From positions 249,669 through 313,668 of the forward strand of contig CABFPE010000609.1 in NCBI GenBank assembly GCA_900660155.1: a DNA stretch of 64,000 nt, written 5' to 3'. Position 1 is the stretch's first letter, and every line of letters starts with the position of its first letter. This stretch comes from Hofstenia miamia. Lineage: Eukaryota > Xenacoelomorpha > Acoela > Hofsteniidae. A model generated the notes under the pieces. The model was not told the DNA's origin, made no database searches, and saw only the letters and a program-made list of their open reading frames with translations. The translations under genes and the position numbers were made by a program. Positions 33,510 through 46,360 of the stretch are shown in pieces.

Positions 33510-36500
33510 GGTTTTTAGTAAATTTGCAAAAGCAAGCGTGTAGAAATTTAAAATATGCTTAAAGAATACCGAAGAAAAACTCCCCATTTTGGGATTTAAT
33601 AATAACACTAAGCAGGCCTATTTAAAAAAACAAAAAAGAATTCCAGTTTTCTGATGTAGTGTTGTAAAATTGCATCAAATTTACTATTTATTTAAAGTTT
33701 GATGCTGAATGCTATATCTTCCATGAATTTCTGAGCTGAATGATTTTACCTAGAAGCCTCAATATACCAACAAGTTCTAAGCTCCAATAACATCTTAAAT
33801 ATTCTTTTGTTTTTAGATAAAACACAAGTGTGCTATAAATCTTTAGATAGATGCTAAAATCAAAACTGATTTAAAACCAACCAGAGGCCAATTATTGGCA
33901 AATAATTCCAAAACTTGTTGAAAATGAGGCAAATTATCTAGTAATAGAAAATTATAGTACTAAGAGTAACAGAAAAATCAGTTTTTACCTTGAAGTAATG
34001 TGACGGATAATGAGACTGCTGGATATATTAATCATATTACATGTAGGTTAGGAAGCTGCTAATTTTTATTTAGTAATTTAACACTATATGGACCAAATAC
34101 ATTCCGCAGCGACATTAGAAAAACATTGATGTTATAAATATAATCAGAATGTTTTTTTTCACATGTGGTTATTAAATGAACGGGACACAACCGTGGCTAC
34201 ATAAGACGATATAGGGTTAAATGCCAATAGTTTTTTGATAATGGCAAAATTGTTAATTAATTATTAACGAATCAGATAGCGGCATGTCAGGTTGTGAAGA
34301 CTCAAAACAGTAGAAGAGTTAATAGGGAACACAATAAAACACTTTACAAAATAGCATAAATTGAATTGTGTCTATTCATTAGTAAGCACTGTCATAGGTT
34401 AAGGTACACATAATTAACTTCATTGAGCTGAGTGCTGGATTGCCGAATCTGTTGCTGATAAGGAGAGCAGCGTTGGGCGGATGCCAAACCATTTGGTGTA
34501 CTGCGGAGCTACCTCACCTAAATAGTGATTATTAATGTATCAATTAATAACAGTTATTTGAAACATATTAATAGAGAGCTAAGCAGACAAATACTGTTAG
34601 ATCCCTGCCTGCCGAATTACCATACAATTAAAGAATTAGATTTAAACAAATAGACATTGGGCCTGGTAGGAGATGCCACATGGCGACTGTGACTGGTAAC
34701 AAAGATCCTTAGATGTGCCATCAAGATTAATTCCTTTGGCATGAAGAAAAAAATGAAATCAAGGTGAATCAGTAGCAAAAATGAGAACCTTCATTACCAA
34801 TACTATTCAAAACAAAGAATTACTGTGTAATAAGCAACCGAACCTAACCAAAACAATTGAAAGTCAACTAGTTAACACACCTAACCAAAATGCATAGCAT
34901 CAAAAAAAGAGAATCTGAATGGGAAGCAAAAGACAACTACTGGCAAAGAGAGGATAATTGATAACCAACAGAAGTAAAAAAGGCAGTGCAAAAAAACCCT
35001 ACCCAGAGAAGGAGTAACCCCAGTGGCATCAAGATCAACACCACACACCAACGAGATTGATCAGTCCCCCACAATGGAATTACAGACAATTCAGATGTCA
35101 CAGAAACAAGCCCACAGGAAATTTACGAAATCTAAAAGAAAAGTCATGAAATGGAAACCATGCTGAAAAATGAAATATGACAACTAACAGAAAGATTTGA
35201 AGAGATGGAGCAAGAGAGGGCAAACCTCATAAGGGAAATCAGAACAGATATGAATTTGAAGTTGGATAGACAAAGCAAACTATTTCAACAGGAAGTAAAA
35301 AGGCTAATGCAGCAATTAGCAGATTCAAACAAAAGGTTCCTTCAACAAAACGAAAAATGGGAAAAAATGTACAATAACCTGGAGAAAGAAAACAGACAGC
35401 TGATAGAAGACAACAATATCCAAGCACACGAACTTCAACAGCTAAAAGATGAGCTCAAGTTAAGCCAGTTAACAGAGGAAACAAAGCAGGGAGAAATACA
35501 AACCCATGAGATGCAGTTTGTACAAAAGAAAGAAAAAGAATTGGAAATAATAACCAAGAGAAGAGACAAGCCTGAAAGAGAATACAAATATTACAAAGAA
35601 GAGAATGATAAAGAGAAACAGAAGGTAATAAATAAGATAAAGAGAGTGGTTGCAAGGCAATTCCAAAACAAAGAGGACAGTAAAAGACAGATAAAACCAA
35701 ATTTCGAAAAATTGATACTACAGTAGCATAGAAATAATGAAATGACTCTGTGCCAGGTGACACTTCCAAAATTTACTGAAAGAGTAGATGGGTACAACCC
35801 AACATTTGCAGAATGGGTACAAATGTTTGAGATCACAATGATGGAGAGGAAAGGTAAACAAGAGGCAGCAGTTGTGAGACTTCTGTTATATTTAACTGGA
35901 ACTGCATATCAACATTACTTGCTACTAGACACTGAAACAAAAAGAGATTATGAGTTATTGATAGGAGACTTCATAGACTAATATGAAAATGAAAGCTTTA
36001 AGAATCAATATCATATCATACTTAATGCTATGAAAATGAAGAAAACAATGACATAAGAAATTATATCCAGCAATTCAAAAGACTATTAATCCTGAGCTCA
36101 AGGGAGAACAAATACTCCAAGTATGATCTATTCTCTCATATTTGCAAAGGTATGCCCAAGAACATAAGAACCTAGTTTGAAGTTGAAATCAAATGCAATG
36201 TCAATGATCAATCTGAGAAAATGATAAGAAAAGCAGTCGACATACAAGCCACAATTGAGAACAATTTGTGCATATATGAGAAAGCAGCATGTTACAGAGA
36301 GGTGTTGATGTTGAGAAGTAACTTCAGGAACCAAAGGACGTGAAATGCTACAATTGTGGGCAGAAAGGTCAGTGGAAACTGGACTGCAAAAAGAAATAAA
36401 CATAATAGGAGAAGGAGATGCATATTATGAAGACAAAGATTTAATAGACTTGGAAAGAGAAATGGACAAAGCAGAACAAACAGAAGAAGAATCAGAAAAC

Positions 36501-36912
36501 TAGGAAGAGTGCTGACTCAAGAAAACTGATCACCTATGGTGATACTGACAAACTTGGACAATATAAATACAATTAAAGTTGTGATCAACAGGATGATGAC
36601 AGAAGCAACCATTGATACCAGGGCAGCAACCTATATGATCAAAGACAATGAAACTAGGATTTAAGCATGAGGACTTGGAGAATTCTAACAAACAATTAAT
36701 TAGTGTATCAGGGGAATACATCAATACCAAAGGAATAATAAACTTGGTGAAAATGAGGATAGCTAACACAACATTTGACCAATCATTAGTAGTGTAGCAT
36801 CATCCAATATTAATCAGAAAAAAGCTGCAAATGTTGCAGAAGAGACTAAGATTGAAAGAGAGTTAATTAAAAAATATTACAATCAATTAGTTGCTATGAT
36901 TTCAGATTAATT
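33510..36912 (+). mobile_element. Ty3/Gypsy-like fossil: LTR-like region, PBS, gag, protease
   Basis: LTR-like sequence (about 33.5-34.67 kb) ends GATGCCACA and is followed by TGGCGACTGTGAC, a primer-binding-site type sequence (34675-34687). Then come a Gag with a long coiled coil (35205-35726), a capsid-like part (35742-36120) and a zinc-knuckle-like region (about 36335-36400), and an aspartic-protease-like piece (36.53-36.78 kb). RT, RNase H and integrase parts were not recognised. The element is broken, with several breaks. LTR-like sequence follows at 36913. The two LTR-like regions are only distantly alike, so they may come from different subfamilies. It looks old. Confidence 0.65.
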
Positions 36913-38070
36913 TGTAAAATGCAACCAAGAATAAAATATGTGTCAATAAAAAGATAAATGTATCTGTTGATAAAAATACTTTTGACAAAACGATGCTTAT
37001 GTTATTTTATCGCAGCCATCTTGGTAGAAGTTTGAAATTTAAATTGACAGGTACTTCTTTTGAAATACTATAAATACATTGAAACTTACTGTAAGCATCT
37101 GATAAAGAATTTTACTTGGAATTCTTATTTTTCATCTTATTAACAGTTTGATTATTTAATACAATGTTGAGCTAATTGAGTGGTGTTTAGTAGTGGTCTG
37201 GATACATCACAGGGAACGATTCAAAGGTCTCTGTGCCAGACCATAAAAGTGCACTTAAGTTAGGTGTAGGGGTTTTCTCTTGATTAGCCAACTAGCATTT
37301 CTCTTCTACATGTATCAGATAACTAACTCTCAACAAATGGTTGGATAACCAAACCTTAGGGATTATATTAATATTGTTTTAGATCTAAATTAGCAACCTA
37401 TAATCAACCAATATAATGACCTTACATGTAGTAATTGTAAATGTAGGTTAGGAAGTTGTTGAATTAGAATTTATTTAACTTAGCCAATATATTTTGGTAA
37501 TGGCTGCATATAATATTGAATGAACAACTAGTAACAGTTTCTGGTTGCAANNNNNNNNNNNNNNNNNNNNNNNNNNNNNNNNNNNNNNNNNNNNNNNNNN
37601 NNNNNNNNNNNNNNNNNNNNNNNNNNNNNNNNNNNNNNNNNNNNNNNNNNNNNNNNNNNNNNNNNNNNNNNNNNNNNNNNNNNNNNNNNAATATTGAATG
37701 AACAACTAGTAACAGTTTCCGGTTGCAAGTAGATATAACACTTTCACACAATGGAGATTAAGTCGAGTTGTGTCATGTTTTGAGTAAGCACTGAGCTAAT
37801 GTAGGGTACACATAAGCTATCTTGATTGAGCTGAGAAGTGGCACTCAAGCATCAAATGGAATGGTGAAATTGGATGTGGAGATCGTCTTTGGGAAGATGC
37901 CCACTAGAAGATCACTACAGAGGTTACCACATGGCTTCGTCACCTAAAAAGTGATTAGTTAATTAAGGTTACATAACGTAATAGAAGAAACTAGTCAAGC
38001 AGTAACAATAAGTAAATCCTTGCCCACAATAACACAGCTAATGTTACAAGGTAACAGTAGATTAACAGTG
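36913..38070 (+). repeat. LTR-like copy, plus orientation
   Basis: About 1.1 kb starting TGTAAAATGCAACC, homologous in inverted orientation to 49104-50070 and more distantly to 33.5-34.67 kb. Shared blocks include TAGTGGTCTGGATACATCAC and GATTGAGCTGAGAAGTGGCA. It contains a 139 N gap (37551-37689) whose two flanks repeat the same 39 bp, so part of it may be an assembly duplication. Confidence 0.65.
37551..37689. other. assembly gap, 139 N
   Basis: N run flanked on both sides by the same 39 bp (37512-37550 and 37690-37728, one difference), suggesting overlapping contig ends. Confidence 1.
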
Positions 38071-38399
38071 ATAACTTGCACGTCAATCTACATGTTTTCC
38101 ATCAATCAAGTGAACCCTATAGTTTAAAGCATGCATATTTATTAAGGAAAAGCAAAAATTATTTGCAAATATGTTTAAAAATCAATAATTTTATTATTAT
38201 CTCACACAAGAAATCACTGTCAATTTGATAAAACACAAGTGTATTTTATAATGAGGCATGTGAAGTGATACAAATTTATGTTTTGCTAGTGACTTAAAAA
38301 AATGAAAAATCAATTTATTATACACTATTCAAAAATTACATTAATGCAAAAGTGTTATTTCCAATTGACAATGCCACTAGCTTTTTTTGGATTTTTCCA

Positions 38400-39129
38400 C
38401 ATTTGTTTGAATATCAAGTGTGATATGCAATCATCCTGTACCATTGAATCTCACTGGATAGCCTTAATTGGTACAAAATTTCATTGTTATTCTATTGATA
38501 TATGATTTTGAAAATGGTTTATACATCAGATTTTGTTTTTCATGGTGTATGATGGGGATGGTATTCATTTTTTCTTTATGTGTTAGCAATAGGGGGCACT
38601 TATCCAACACAGGCAAATGAGTGCTACCAACAGGCTGAGGTTCTACAATGTTTGTGTGTATCATTAAAACATGATTTCCACCAAAAATATCACAGTCATA
38701 ATTGGTGGTTGTTACTGTTTCTCAATATATCTTTCTGTAAAAGCCTAATAGATTTCCAGCTTGGGCCAAGTCTATTTCATATTGTGAATCATTCTTCACC
38801 ATTAATAAATTGTGAAGCATTTTAAAATTTAATGAAATACCATTGGGGTCTAACATGTAATTTATAAATCCATAGAGCTCATGAAAGCAATGCTTATGCC
38901 CTGAATAAATTTCCAATCAGGTTATGTTTCCATCTTTATCCTTTAAAGTCCATGTTTGGTGTTTAAGAAATTTTGATGGGCATCCAAAATCAATTAACTT
39001 AACCTCACATGCATTATATATTGGTTTGTCCAAATATGTTGTAAATTCATTCAATCTATCTGGGCAACATACACCAGGCTTCCAGCATTTTTCAGGGAAT
39101 AATGTTACAATAACCATTACATATATCAC
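38400..39129 (-). pseudogene. Polinton fossil part: minor capsid (penton-type) protein
   Basis: Contains LNEFTTYLDKPIYNACEVKL near the start, and later a TNIVEPQPVGSTHLPVLDKC stretch, similar to the FTTxLPxPIxLxxxWEVxLxEI and DIVEPQxVGDxxxPLLR blocks of Polinton minor capsid proteins. Fossil. Confidence 0.6.
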
Positions 39130-39147
39130 CCATCTATGAGTTTGTTA

Positions 39148-40016
39148 TCATCTGAGTGAACTTGTAATGTAATGTCTATGTATTTTATTAAATTGTACAT
39201 GCCCTGTTTTTATCAAATACAGGTTTTTAGATAATTTATAATGACAGCTATCACACAAAAAATTCATTAATAAATGGTAAATTGGTAGACACAAGCACCT
39301 CTGGTATTTTATTAAAAAATAAAAATCTATCACACTCATAAATGCAAAATCCTGGATAGGCAGTGTGACAATAGTGTTCAATGTTTGGATAATGTTTTAA
39401 GGGACATTCAAGAGAATCTTTGAAAATTAAGTCACCATTGTCATCTCATATAATCAACAACCAATGTGTACCAGGGTGATTGTGGCGACTTGCAATTAAA
39501 AATGAGCCCTGAACCAAACATGGTTGAATATCATCCAAGGTGTGTACACTGTAAAATTGAAAGCAGAGTGAGGGAATTTGTAAGGAAATGTGTCTAATCT
39601 CATCAGCATCCATTAAATATTTAAATAATTGTAAAGTCTCCAATGTCTAAATTTAACATAGAGCCAAAACAATAAAGATGGTAGATTGCCTAAAATTGGT
39701 AAATTACACCAATATCTATAAAATATCCATTGCCAATTCCAAATTCTATCATGGTAAATTGCATGTATTCTAAACAGTTTTGACCATTCAAAAGGGAGTG
39801 TAGCCTTGAATGATCAATTCCAATCAATCCTCCATGGGGGTTCAATTGCAAAACCTTTTCAACACTGACATTGTGCATACTGTATTTCTGTAATAGATAG
39901 TTTGTAACATGCACAAACTTTAAATGCAGGTCTTTGGTAGAGTGAATACGACCTTCCACCACACAAATTTTGTCAAGTTTCAACATCTTTCTGCAATAAA
40001 ATGATTTACAAAACAC
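39148..40016 (-). pseudogene. Polinton fossil part: adenain-like cysteine protease region
   Basis: About 39650-39360 reads QFYSVHTLDDIQPCLVQGSF and HPGTHWLLI followed by a DSLECPLKHYPNIEHY-like stretch, resembling the Polinton capsid-maturation protease around its active-site histidine. The 40016-39690 piece between capsid and protease is unassigned. Fossil. Confidence 0.6.
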
Positions 40017-40039
40017 ATATCTTATTCTTTTATAACTTT

Positions 40040-40860
40040 TTGCTGTTTATCAATATAAACTTTGGAATTGGCTTCCCACAAAATGATAACTTACATTTGA
40101 TTTGGTCAGTGTGTTTTTAAAATCCAGTGTTAAACATATATTCACAACACTCAATTCAGGATACAAGACCTCTTTGTTGGCCTCTGAAATGCTAGTCAGA
40201 TCAAAAACCATAATTGCATGTTTGTTATATTGTGTGTAAGGTATTCCACCACCATCATTATTTATCCCCAAGGCCTTTATTGATTGATAATATGCCTGCA
40301 CATAGTTGAGATGTGTATAAGAGACGGGGTTTGAATGCTATATTTGATCCTCCATGGGATATAGTAACTTGATGGAGTCCTCAAAATTTATATGAAAACA
40401 GATTTTTAAACATTGTACCTGTAAACTGGTGATTTGGAACAATTGCCAAGGTGATTCTTTTAACAGGCTCATTGGAAAAAACATTTTCTCTAGTAAGCGT
40501 GTTCTGACCCACTGGAATAATAAATGTACATGTAAGAATTCTTGTAAAGTGGTATGTAGCAGGAGTTGTCAATAGCATTTTTTCAATTGCCAAATGTACA
40601 CTTTCTATGAATCTAAGCTTTTTTAGAGTTAGGAAGGCACCTGTAATTTGCATTTTGTAATCAGCATTATCATCTGCAATTAAGGAAAAATCATCTTGTG
40701 ATCTTAAAAGCTTTAGCCAAATATCAACACCAGGTATTAGCAATTTTTCACATTGAAAAAAATCAATTGCAAAAGGGCCATAGAAACTTGCCACTTGGCT
40801 TTCCATGGTTAGTGCTCTATGTCTATACTGACCTTTTTTTTACATCACCATCTTTTATCA
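40040..40860 (-). pseudogene. Polinton fossil part: major capsid protein (double jelly roll)
   Basis: Stretches such as LIPGVDIWLKLLRSQDDFSL, RFIESVHLAIEKML, RITLAIVPNHQFTGTMFKN and later GGGIPYTQYNKHAIMVFDLT match the C-terminal jelly roll of Polinton major capsid proteins. A Tn5 adapter remnant (40309-40327) lies within this interval. Fossil. Confidence 0.75.
40309..40327 (+). other. Tn5 mosaic-end (Nextera adapter) remnant
   Basis: AGATGTGTATAAGAGACGG matches the 19 bp Tn5 mosaic end at 18 positions, in the opposite orientation to the copy at 1542. It is almost certainly library adapter in the assembly. Confidence 0.88.
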
Positions 40861-41861
40861 GTTAGTATTGAAGTCTTGTTGGCTGCACTTTTTGATAGTT
40901 CATTGGTGATCATAACTGTATGTGGCCATACCACATCACTTGTGTGTAGTAAAACACCATTTGAATATAAACTATAATCACTAAACAATTAGTGTAAGGC
41001 ATTATTTATTAAACAAACTTGATCTTGTTTTGTATAGGTTCCTTCAGTCACTTTTGTGTACAATTTTCACAGATGAACCAAGATGCATATTTTGCAAATC
41101 AATGAACTCATTTTGCTCTGACCTGAAATTAAATTCAATGAGTGGTCCATTAAAACCAGAAGTTGGGAAATATTCCTGTGTACTACCTCCATTAAAGTTT
41201 ACCAACACCTTATCATGTTTAAAAAATAACCAACTAAGAATGAGTGAACATGGTCATGATGGGCATCAAACTAATATCAAGTGTCAATGTGTACAGCTAT
41301 TTATACCAAATTCTTAAAAATGTCAGTTTTCTTAATGATGGGTCTCTTTTTCACTTTGCATGGACTAGGTTTACATTGTTTTTTTTGCACTGGAAACAGT
41401 AAATTGTTTACTTCCATGTTTTGTTTTAATTGTTTTTGTTATCCTCCCTGGCTCAGAGAAGCCATTACCAGTTTGTTCATGATCCTGATGTTGTTTATTA
41501 AATTGATTTCTGACTGTGTTTTTTACTACATTGGCAATTCTTCATTTTAAAACCTTTTTCGCATTTTTGCCAGAGACTATGTTGTTTAAACCTGAAATTG
41601 ATTCATCCAAAATCTCATTACCAATATTGCTTAATACATTTTTCAAGGGTGGAATCATTTTCAATGCCAGTGGTATGGCAACACAACCAAGTGTGGTAAT
41701 TACTCCAAAGCCTTTTGATGAGTTATTGCTGTGGGGTTTCTATCACTTGCTTGTTCACTATAATATCACTCCATACTGAATGATTCGACAATTACACATA
41801 TAGGTTATTTATACTATTCTATTCTTGTCCATACACACTTCCTAATTACTCTAGTCAATTC

Positions 41862-43228
41862 TCATTGGTAGAAATTTCCTTTAATTTTTTCACCATCAGC
41901 ATTACTACTATTTGACTTTATTTTATATGTAATGGGGATTGTGGGGAACACTTTGTTTATTTTAAGAACCTCCATTTGAAATTGTGGTGAGTAGCCCTTT
42001 TGAAATGTGTAGTCAGATTTTGAAATTCTTACCAGATCACAAGGCAAAACAATTGTGGTCAGTAGTGCTTATTACTAATGGTCATTAGTTTTCCAATCAG
42101 GTGTGGTACATGTTTTTTTCTTACAGAATTTGGAGACATACAGTTGTGGCAAATGAAATAAGACCACCATGAAGTTTATGAATATTTTTAAATATTTTGA
42201 TGGTTTGACATTAAGACTGAGAATCTATAGTGTAAACTTGTTTGTTGTGTCAAAAATAACACAAATGCAAGTGGATTATACATTGCTTTTTGACGATTCA
42301 TCAAACTAATATTTTCCAACAAGACTCAGCACCATGCCACATGGCTAAAAAGTGTCAGCAGTGGTTTTGTGATCAACAAATTTCGGTTCTTCCCTGGCTG
42401 GGAAATTCTGCTGATTTAAATCCAATAGAAAATTTATGGACCATAATGAAGAAAAAAGTTTCTGAGAAATCCCCACATTCACTTAGTGAGTTGAAGGAGG
42501 TGATTTTATTTGTTTGGACCCATGAAATTACTCCTAAACTGTGCTTAAAACTTGTGTCTTCAATGCCTTCCAGGTTATCTTCTGTCATCACTAATTGTGG
42601 GGGTACTATGAAATATTGAATACATATTCCTTTCATTTTGTATATTCTAGTATAAATTCATGAATGAAATATATGTCAAATTCATTATAGAAATATATGT
42701 CAAATTCATGATAGAAATATATAATTTCAATAGTGGTCTTATTTCATTTGCTGTGATTGTACCATACTGACCAACAATTTTTTGGAGTTTATCTATATAT
42801 TTGTAACCCTCACTAAACTGTAGATACTTGAATAGAATTTCTTTCAAACTCCTTATCACTCTTTCTGCACACACCACTTTCATGTTTGAATTTGTGCTAA
42901 ATACTGTTATATTATTTCTATTGCAGAAATCATTAAACACTCCTTTAAATTCTGTTCCCCTATCAACCCAAATCTTTTTCACATTATGCCAGTTATCAAA
43001 TTTTTTAAAAGCAGACAACACATGACTAGCAGTTTTATTATACAATGGTTGTACACGAAATTTTTTTGACAAAATATCACAACAAACAAGCAAGTACTTT
43101 ATCCCTCTATTGTACAATGCTAGACTTTCAACAACTGCCAAATCCATAGTCCATATTTCATCAATGCCAAATGCAATAACATGCTGACGTGGGAATTTTC
43201 TCACAGCTGACTTGTGTATAGTGTACAT
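41862..43228 (-). pseudogene. Polinton fossil part: rve-type integrase
   Basis: Integrase core (DEIWTMDLAVVESLALYNRG, YLLVCCDILSKK, WVDRGTEFKG, RVIRSLKEILFKYL) followed, beyond the nested Tc1-like element, by the C-terminal chromo/SH3-like part (DLVRISKSDYTFQKGYSPQF). It is a DDE integrase used for insertion. Fossil. Confidence 0.82.
42141..42759 (+). mobile_element. Tc1-like (DD34E) element nested in the Polinton
   Basis: Terminal repeats read CAGTTGTGGCAAATGAAATA and, as complement, CAATCACAGCAAATGAAATA, continuing AGACCAC. TA lies on both sides (42139-42140, 42760-42761). The open part (42290-42619) encodes IFQQDSAPCHMAKK through WLGNSADLNPIENLW, with 34 residues between D and E (DD34E). 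At 619 bp the N-terminal half is missing. The insertion splits the Polinton integrase, so it is younger than that element. Confidence 0.88.
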
Positions 43229-43324
43229 ATCATTTGTAGCAAGGAAATTTCATACATTTTCCAGAGTTATTTTTTGGGAATTTTAACTTAGCTTTGCAAT
43301 GCAATCATAAGCACCCTCAAACTA

Positions 43325-43401
43325 GCAGATAATCTTAACAAAGTGTGCAACTGGTGCAAGTATTTATAATCTTAACAAAGTGTGCAACTGGTGCAAGTAT
43401 T
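43325..43401 (+). repeat. tandem duplication of about 39 bp
   Basis: CTTAACAAAGTGTGCAACTG plus GTGCAAGTATTTAT occurs twice in a row. Confidence 0.8.
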
Positions 43402-43439
43402 TATCCATTACAATTAATTCCAAATGATAGGTTCTTTTC

Positions 43440-43865
43440 TATTTATAGCCTCAAAAATGCGATTATTTTTAACCAGTTGGGCGGGGATTGTACAAATACC
43501 TTTTAAAATTGCATGCACACATTGGTTTGCAGGGCGTTTTTAAATTCAGTAAATGATAATGAGCCAGCACTTGTATAAATTGTATCATTGTATAGGAGAG
43601 CACTTGTATTTGGACTGTTTAAAAAGTTTTTTAATTCAGCACTAGTTGTGTTATCCTGTTGACATTGTCGTTGTTGAGTGGGTGTTTGAACAGCGTTGCA
43701 TTTTACTTGTATATCATCTTGAACGTAGGGGGTTTGTTGTTGTGTAGAATAACTATCACTTGATTTTAGCTACATACTGTCACCGTCAATACACTGTTCT
43801 TGACAGCAATCTGATGTTAATCTATTGTAATTTTCCAGAGAAATAAGCACCATTTCAACCATGGA
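43440..43865 (-). pseudogene. Polinton fossil part: unassigned accessory protein
   Basis: A minus-strand frame between ATPase and integrase begins MVEMVLISLENYNRL and is glutamine-rich further on. Position and start resemble uncharacterised Polinton accessory proteins. Assignment is tentative. Confidence 0.35.
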
Positions 43866-43967
43866 CATTGTATATAATGATTTGAGATTTTAATGTGTTT
43901 AGATATTATATATAGTTCATAATAATGTGTAAAAGACAATTGAAAAATGCTAGTCCATTTGAGTTTC

Positions 43968-44755
43968 TTAGAATTGTAATTTTTTCAACTTTGAATGTTT
44001 TAATAGTGCAGTCTCCACATACTGACAGTATTTTAGAAATGTAGTCTTTTCATCACCAAGTGGGATAATTCCTTGTTGAATGTTAAAAATGATCCCCTGT
44101 ACTAAATGTAAAGTTTGATCATCTCCTAGGGGTTGTATCTTTGACTTTTTTGAGCATCCCATTAGGAATTTGTAATTGATGTGTTCTTGAATCAGTTCCA
44201 TAGAAAATTTGTCTACCTTCAAGGTTTGTTGAAAGATGTAATTCATTTGGAATGTCGTGAGTGAAATTTATAATAAAATAACCATATGGATTGCTAATGA
44301 CCTTTTTATATGCAGCTAACAATTCAAGCATAATTCCCATCTAGGTTCCTAAAATTCTAATCTGCATTCTATCACACACTGAACTAAACAAAAATTTCCC
44401 AGAAGCATTTTTCTGAATTAGACATGAGTAAAGTCCCTTTGAAAAAACTGAATGGGTGATTAATACAATACTGCAATTTAAATGCCTTCCAGCTATAATG
44501 AGGTTAGCAAACACCTCTGATTGTAGCACAGTTTTGCCCATATCATCAAATATTCCACACACCTCATTTTCACTTTAAATTTGCTATAAATATGACCTTG
44601 GAAGTGACAGAAAAAACAATTGCTTTGGAATATCTATCAAAATAATCTTTATCAATTAATTTCCCAAGTAAGCTTGTTTTTTCCAAATTGGATGGACCAC
44701 TGAAAATTAAAAACGTCTGAGTGTTTTGTGAAGGCACAACATTGAAAGTGGGCAT
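43968..44755 (-). pseudogene. Polinton fossil part: A32-like packaging ATPase
   Basis: Shows a P-loop region (IFSGPSNLEKTSLL), a Walker B-like IFDDM followed by LIIAGRHLNCSIVLITHSVF, and a C-terminal NPYGYFIINFTHD block, in the order seen in FtsK/HerA-type genome-packaging ATPases of Polintons and adenovirus-like elements. Fossil. Confidence 0.8.
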
Positions 44756-45723
44756 GGTTTCTTTATAATGAGAATACTAAAAAGTTGACATTAACTTATA
44801 TATTTTTTTAAAAACCAAACACTTAGTTTCAAATAATTTGCATTTCTTCCAAGTATTATATATTGCATGTATTAAATCAATTTTAACACATGCTCTACTA
44901 TGGTGTTTTTTTCTCAAATGTTTTATTAGTAAAGAAGGAATTATTACTTGCTCCTCTATTAATGTTCTAATTAATGTATTTTATTATTCAATGAGAGTGT
45001 GTGTGACCACTGTATTTTTTACAATTATTGTATAACTGGCATTTATTATTTTAGCAGATGGGATTAAAGTGGTGTATTCTATTTGAGAAATGGTGAATCT
45101 ACTCATCATACATTAGAGAGTTTTTGACATGCAGAATTAGCTTTGTGTGTTACTTTGGATCATAGCATGAAAGTATAGTGGGAATTGTAATCTTGACAGC
45201 ATGGAGTTGGTGATGGTTTTTGAATATATCAACTCTCCCTCAAAGTTACTCTAACAACTAAGCAAATTGAGTTAATTGACACCACATTAAAAGATTTTTA
45301 ATGTTAAGAGATCAACTTGTTACTAATCAATTCAATGTTTTAAAGTCTGCTTTAACATTGAAATGAACTTGGGTAACAAATGGATTACCACAAAGAATTG
45401 GGGTATGTAAAATATACTTTTGTTGTTTTATTCAGTTATACACATTGATGAGATATATTATTTCTCAGGGTACATGTTTTTTGGAATAATCAAATAGACA
45501 CATTAATGGTTTATCCAGATATATCCATTGATGTATTATCTCTTTACATTGTACATGTTTGAATTGTTTTAATTGTTTTTGTTAAACCTTCAACTGACTG
45601 AGTGGAAATATTTATGCATAATACAAAATTACAAATGTAAAATTATTAATAAAACTCAAATTCTTTGTAGACATTTTGCTATAGAATTTACTGTGAATCC
45701 CACTACATGTATTTCAAGTTTAT

Positions 45724-46170
45724 ATGTTTAGAGCAAATGTGGTGTATATCATGGAATTGTGCAATACAAAACAATGGAAAAGTGGAACACTGTGTGATGC
45801 ATACATTCAGGTAAACAAGGCCTATAAATCAAATAAAATTCAACAATGGTGTGTGAGTCAAGAAAAGCAGCAAAATTTGGAAAACCCATGTAAATGTGTG
45901 CAGCCATATAAAGCAAGTAAGAGTGAAAAAAACATGGAAAAGTCAATAAAAGATGCATCAGTCAGCAAATGTATACAACCCCAAAAAATCATGTGTGAGT
46001 TGATGAAGGTGTATCAGTCTACAAATGTGTACAAAAAGTGAAAAATGTGCAAACGTTGGGAATGGTGTATCAGTCAGCAAACCTGTACAACCTGAAAAAA
46101 ACATGGAATGTTGAGAAAAAATGCATCAGTCAGCAAATGTGTACAACCCAGAAAAATTCATATAAACCAA
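45724..46170 (+). repeat. tandem-repeat open frame
   Basis: A plus frame (45724-46041) and the sequence after it contain four or so imperfect copies of a unit of about 60-75 bp. In protein form the unit is like SVSKCIQPQKIM or NPCKCVQPYK. The DNA motif CAGTCAGCAAATGTGTACAAC recurs at about 45958, 46070 and 46123, with a more diverged copy between. Lysine- and cysteine-bearing, no recognised domain. It may be a decayed part of the adjoining mobile block rather than a gene. Confidence 0.4.
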
Positions 46171-46360
46171 AAAGGAGTGTAAAGAAAAGATCATGGTGTA
46201 AAATCTAATGCATAATAATTTTGTATATAGCAAATGCATGTGTAAATAAATTTTATTAATATCATTGCATGTAAAAATTTTAGGAAGTGAATTTTCAGTT
46301 CTATACATAAACCATGTTTTACTCTTTCTGAAAATGTAGGCTGCTTTTATTATGTATTAC

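Larger units (their letters stand above)
38400..44755 (-). mobile_element. Polinton/Maverick fossil
   Basis: Minus-strand remains in the order packaging ATPase, accessory protein, retroviral-type integrase, major capsid, cysteine protease, minor capsid. That gene set marks a Polinton, a self-synthesising virus-like transposon. The protein-primed DNA polymerase was not recognised and no terminal inverted repeat pair was assigned. The element is broken, with well over ten breaks, and looks old. A Tc1-like transposon is nested in the integrase (42141-42759). The block is strikingly poor in CpG. Confidence 0.85.

Noticed and set aside
41030-41779. Three overlapping plus-strand open frames near 41.0-41.8 kb.
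   Set aside because: They lie opposite the minus-strand Polinton remains, have hydrophobic AT-rich content and match nothing. Probably shadow frames.
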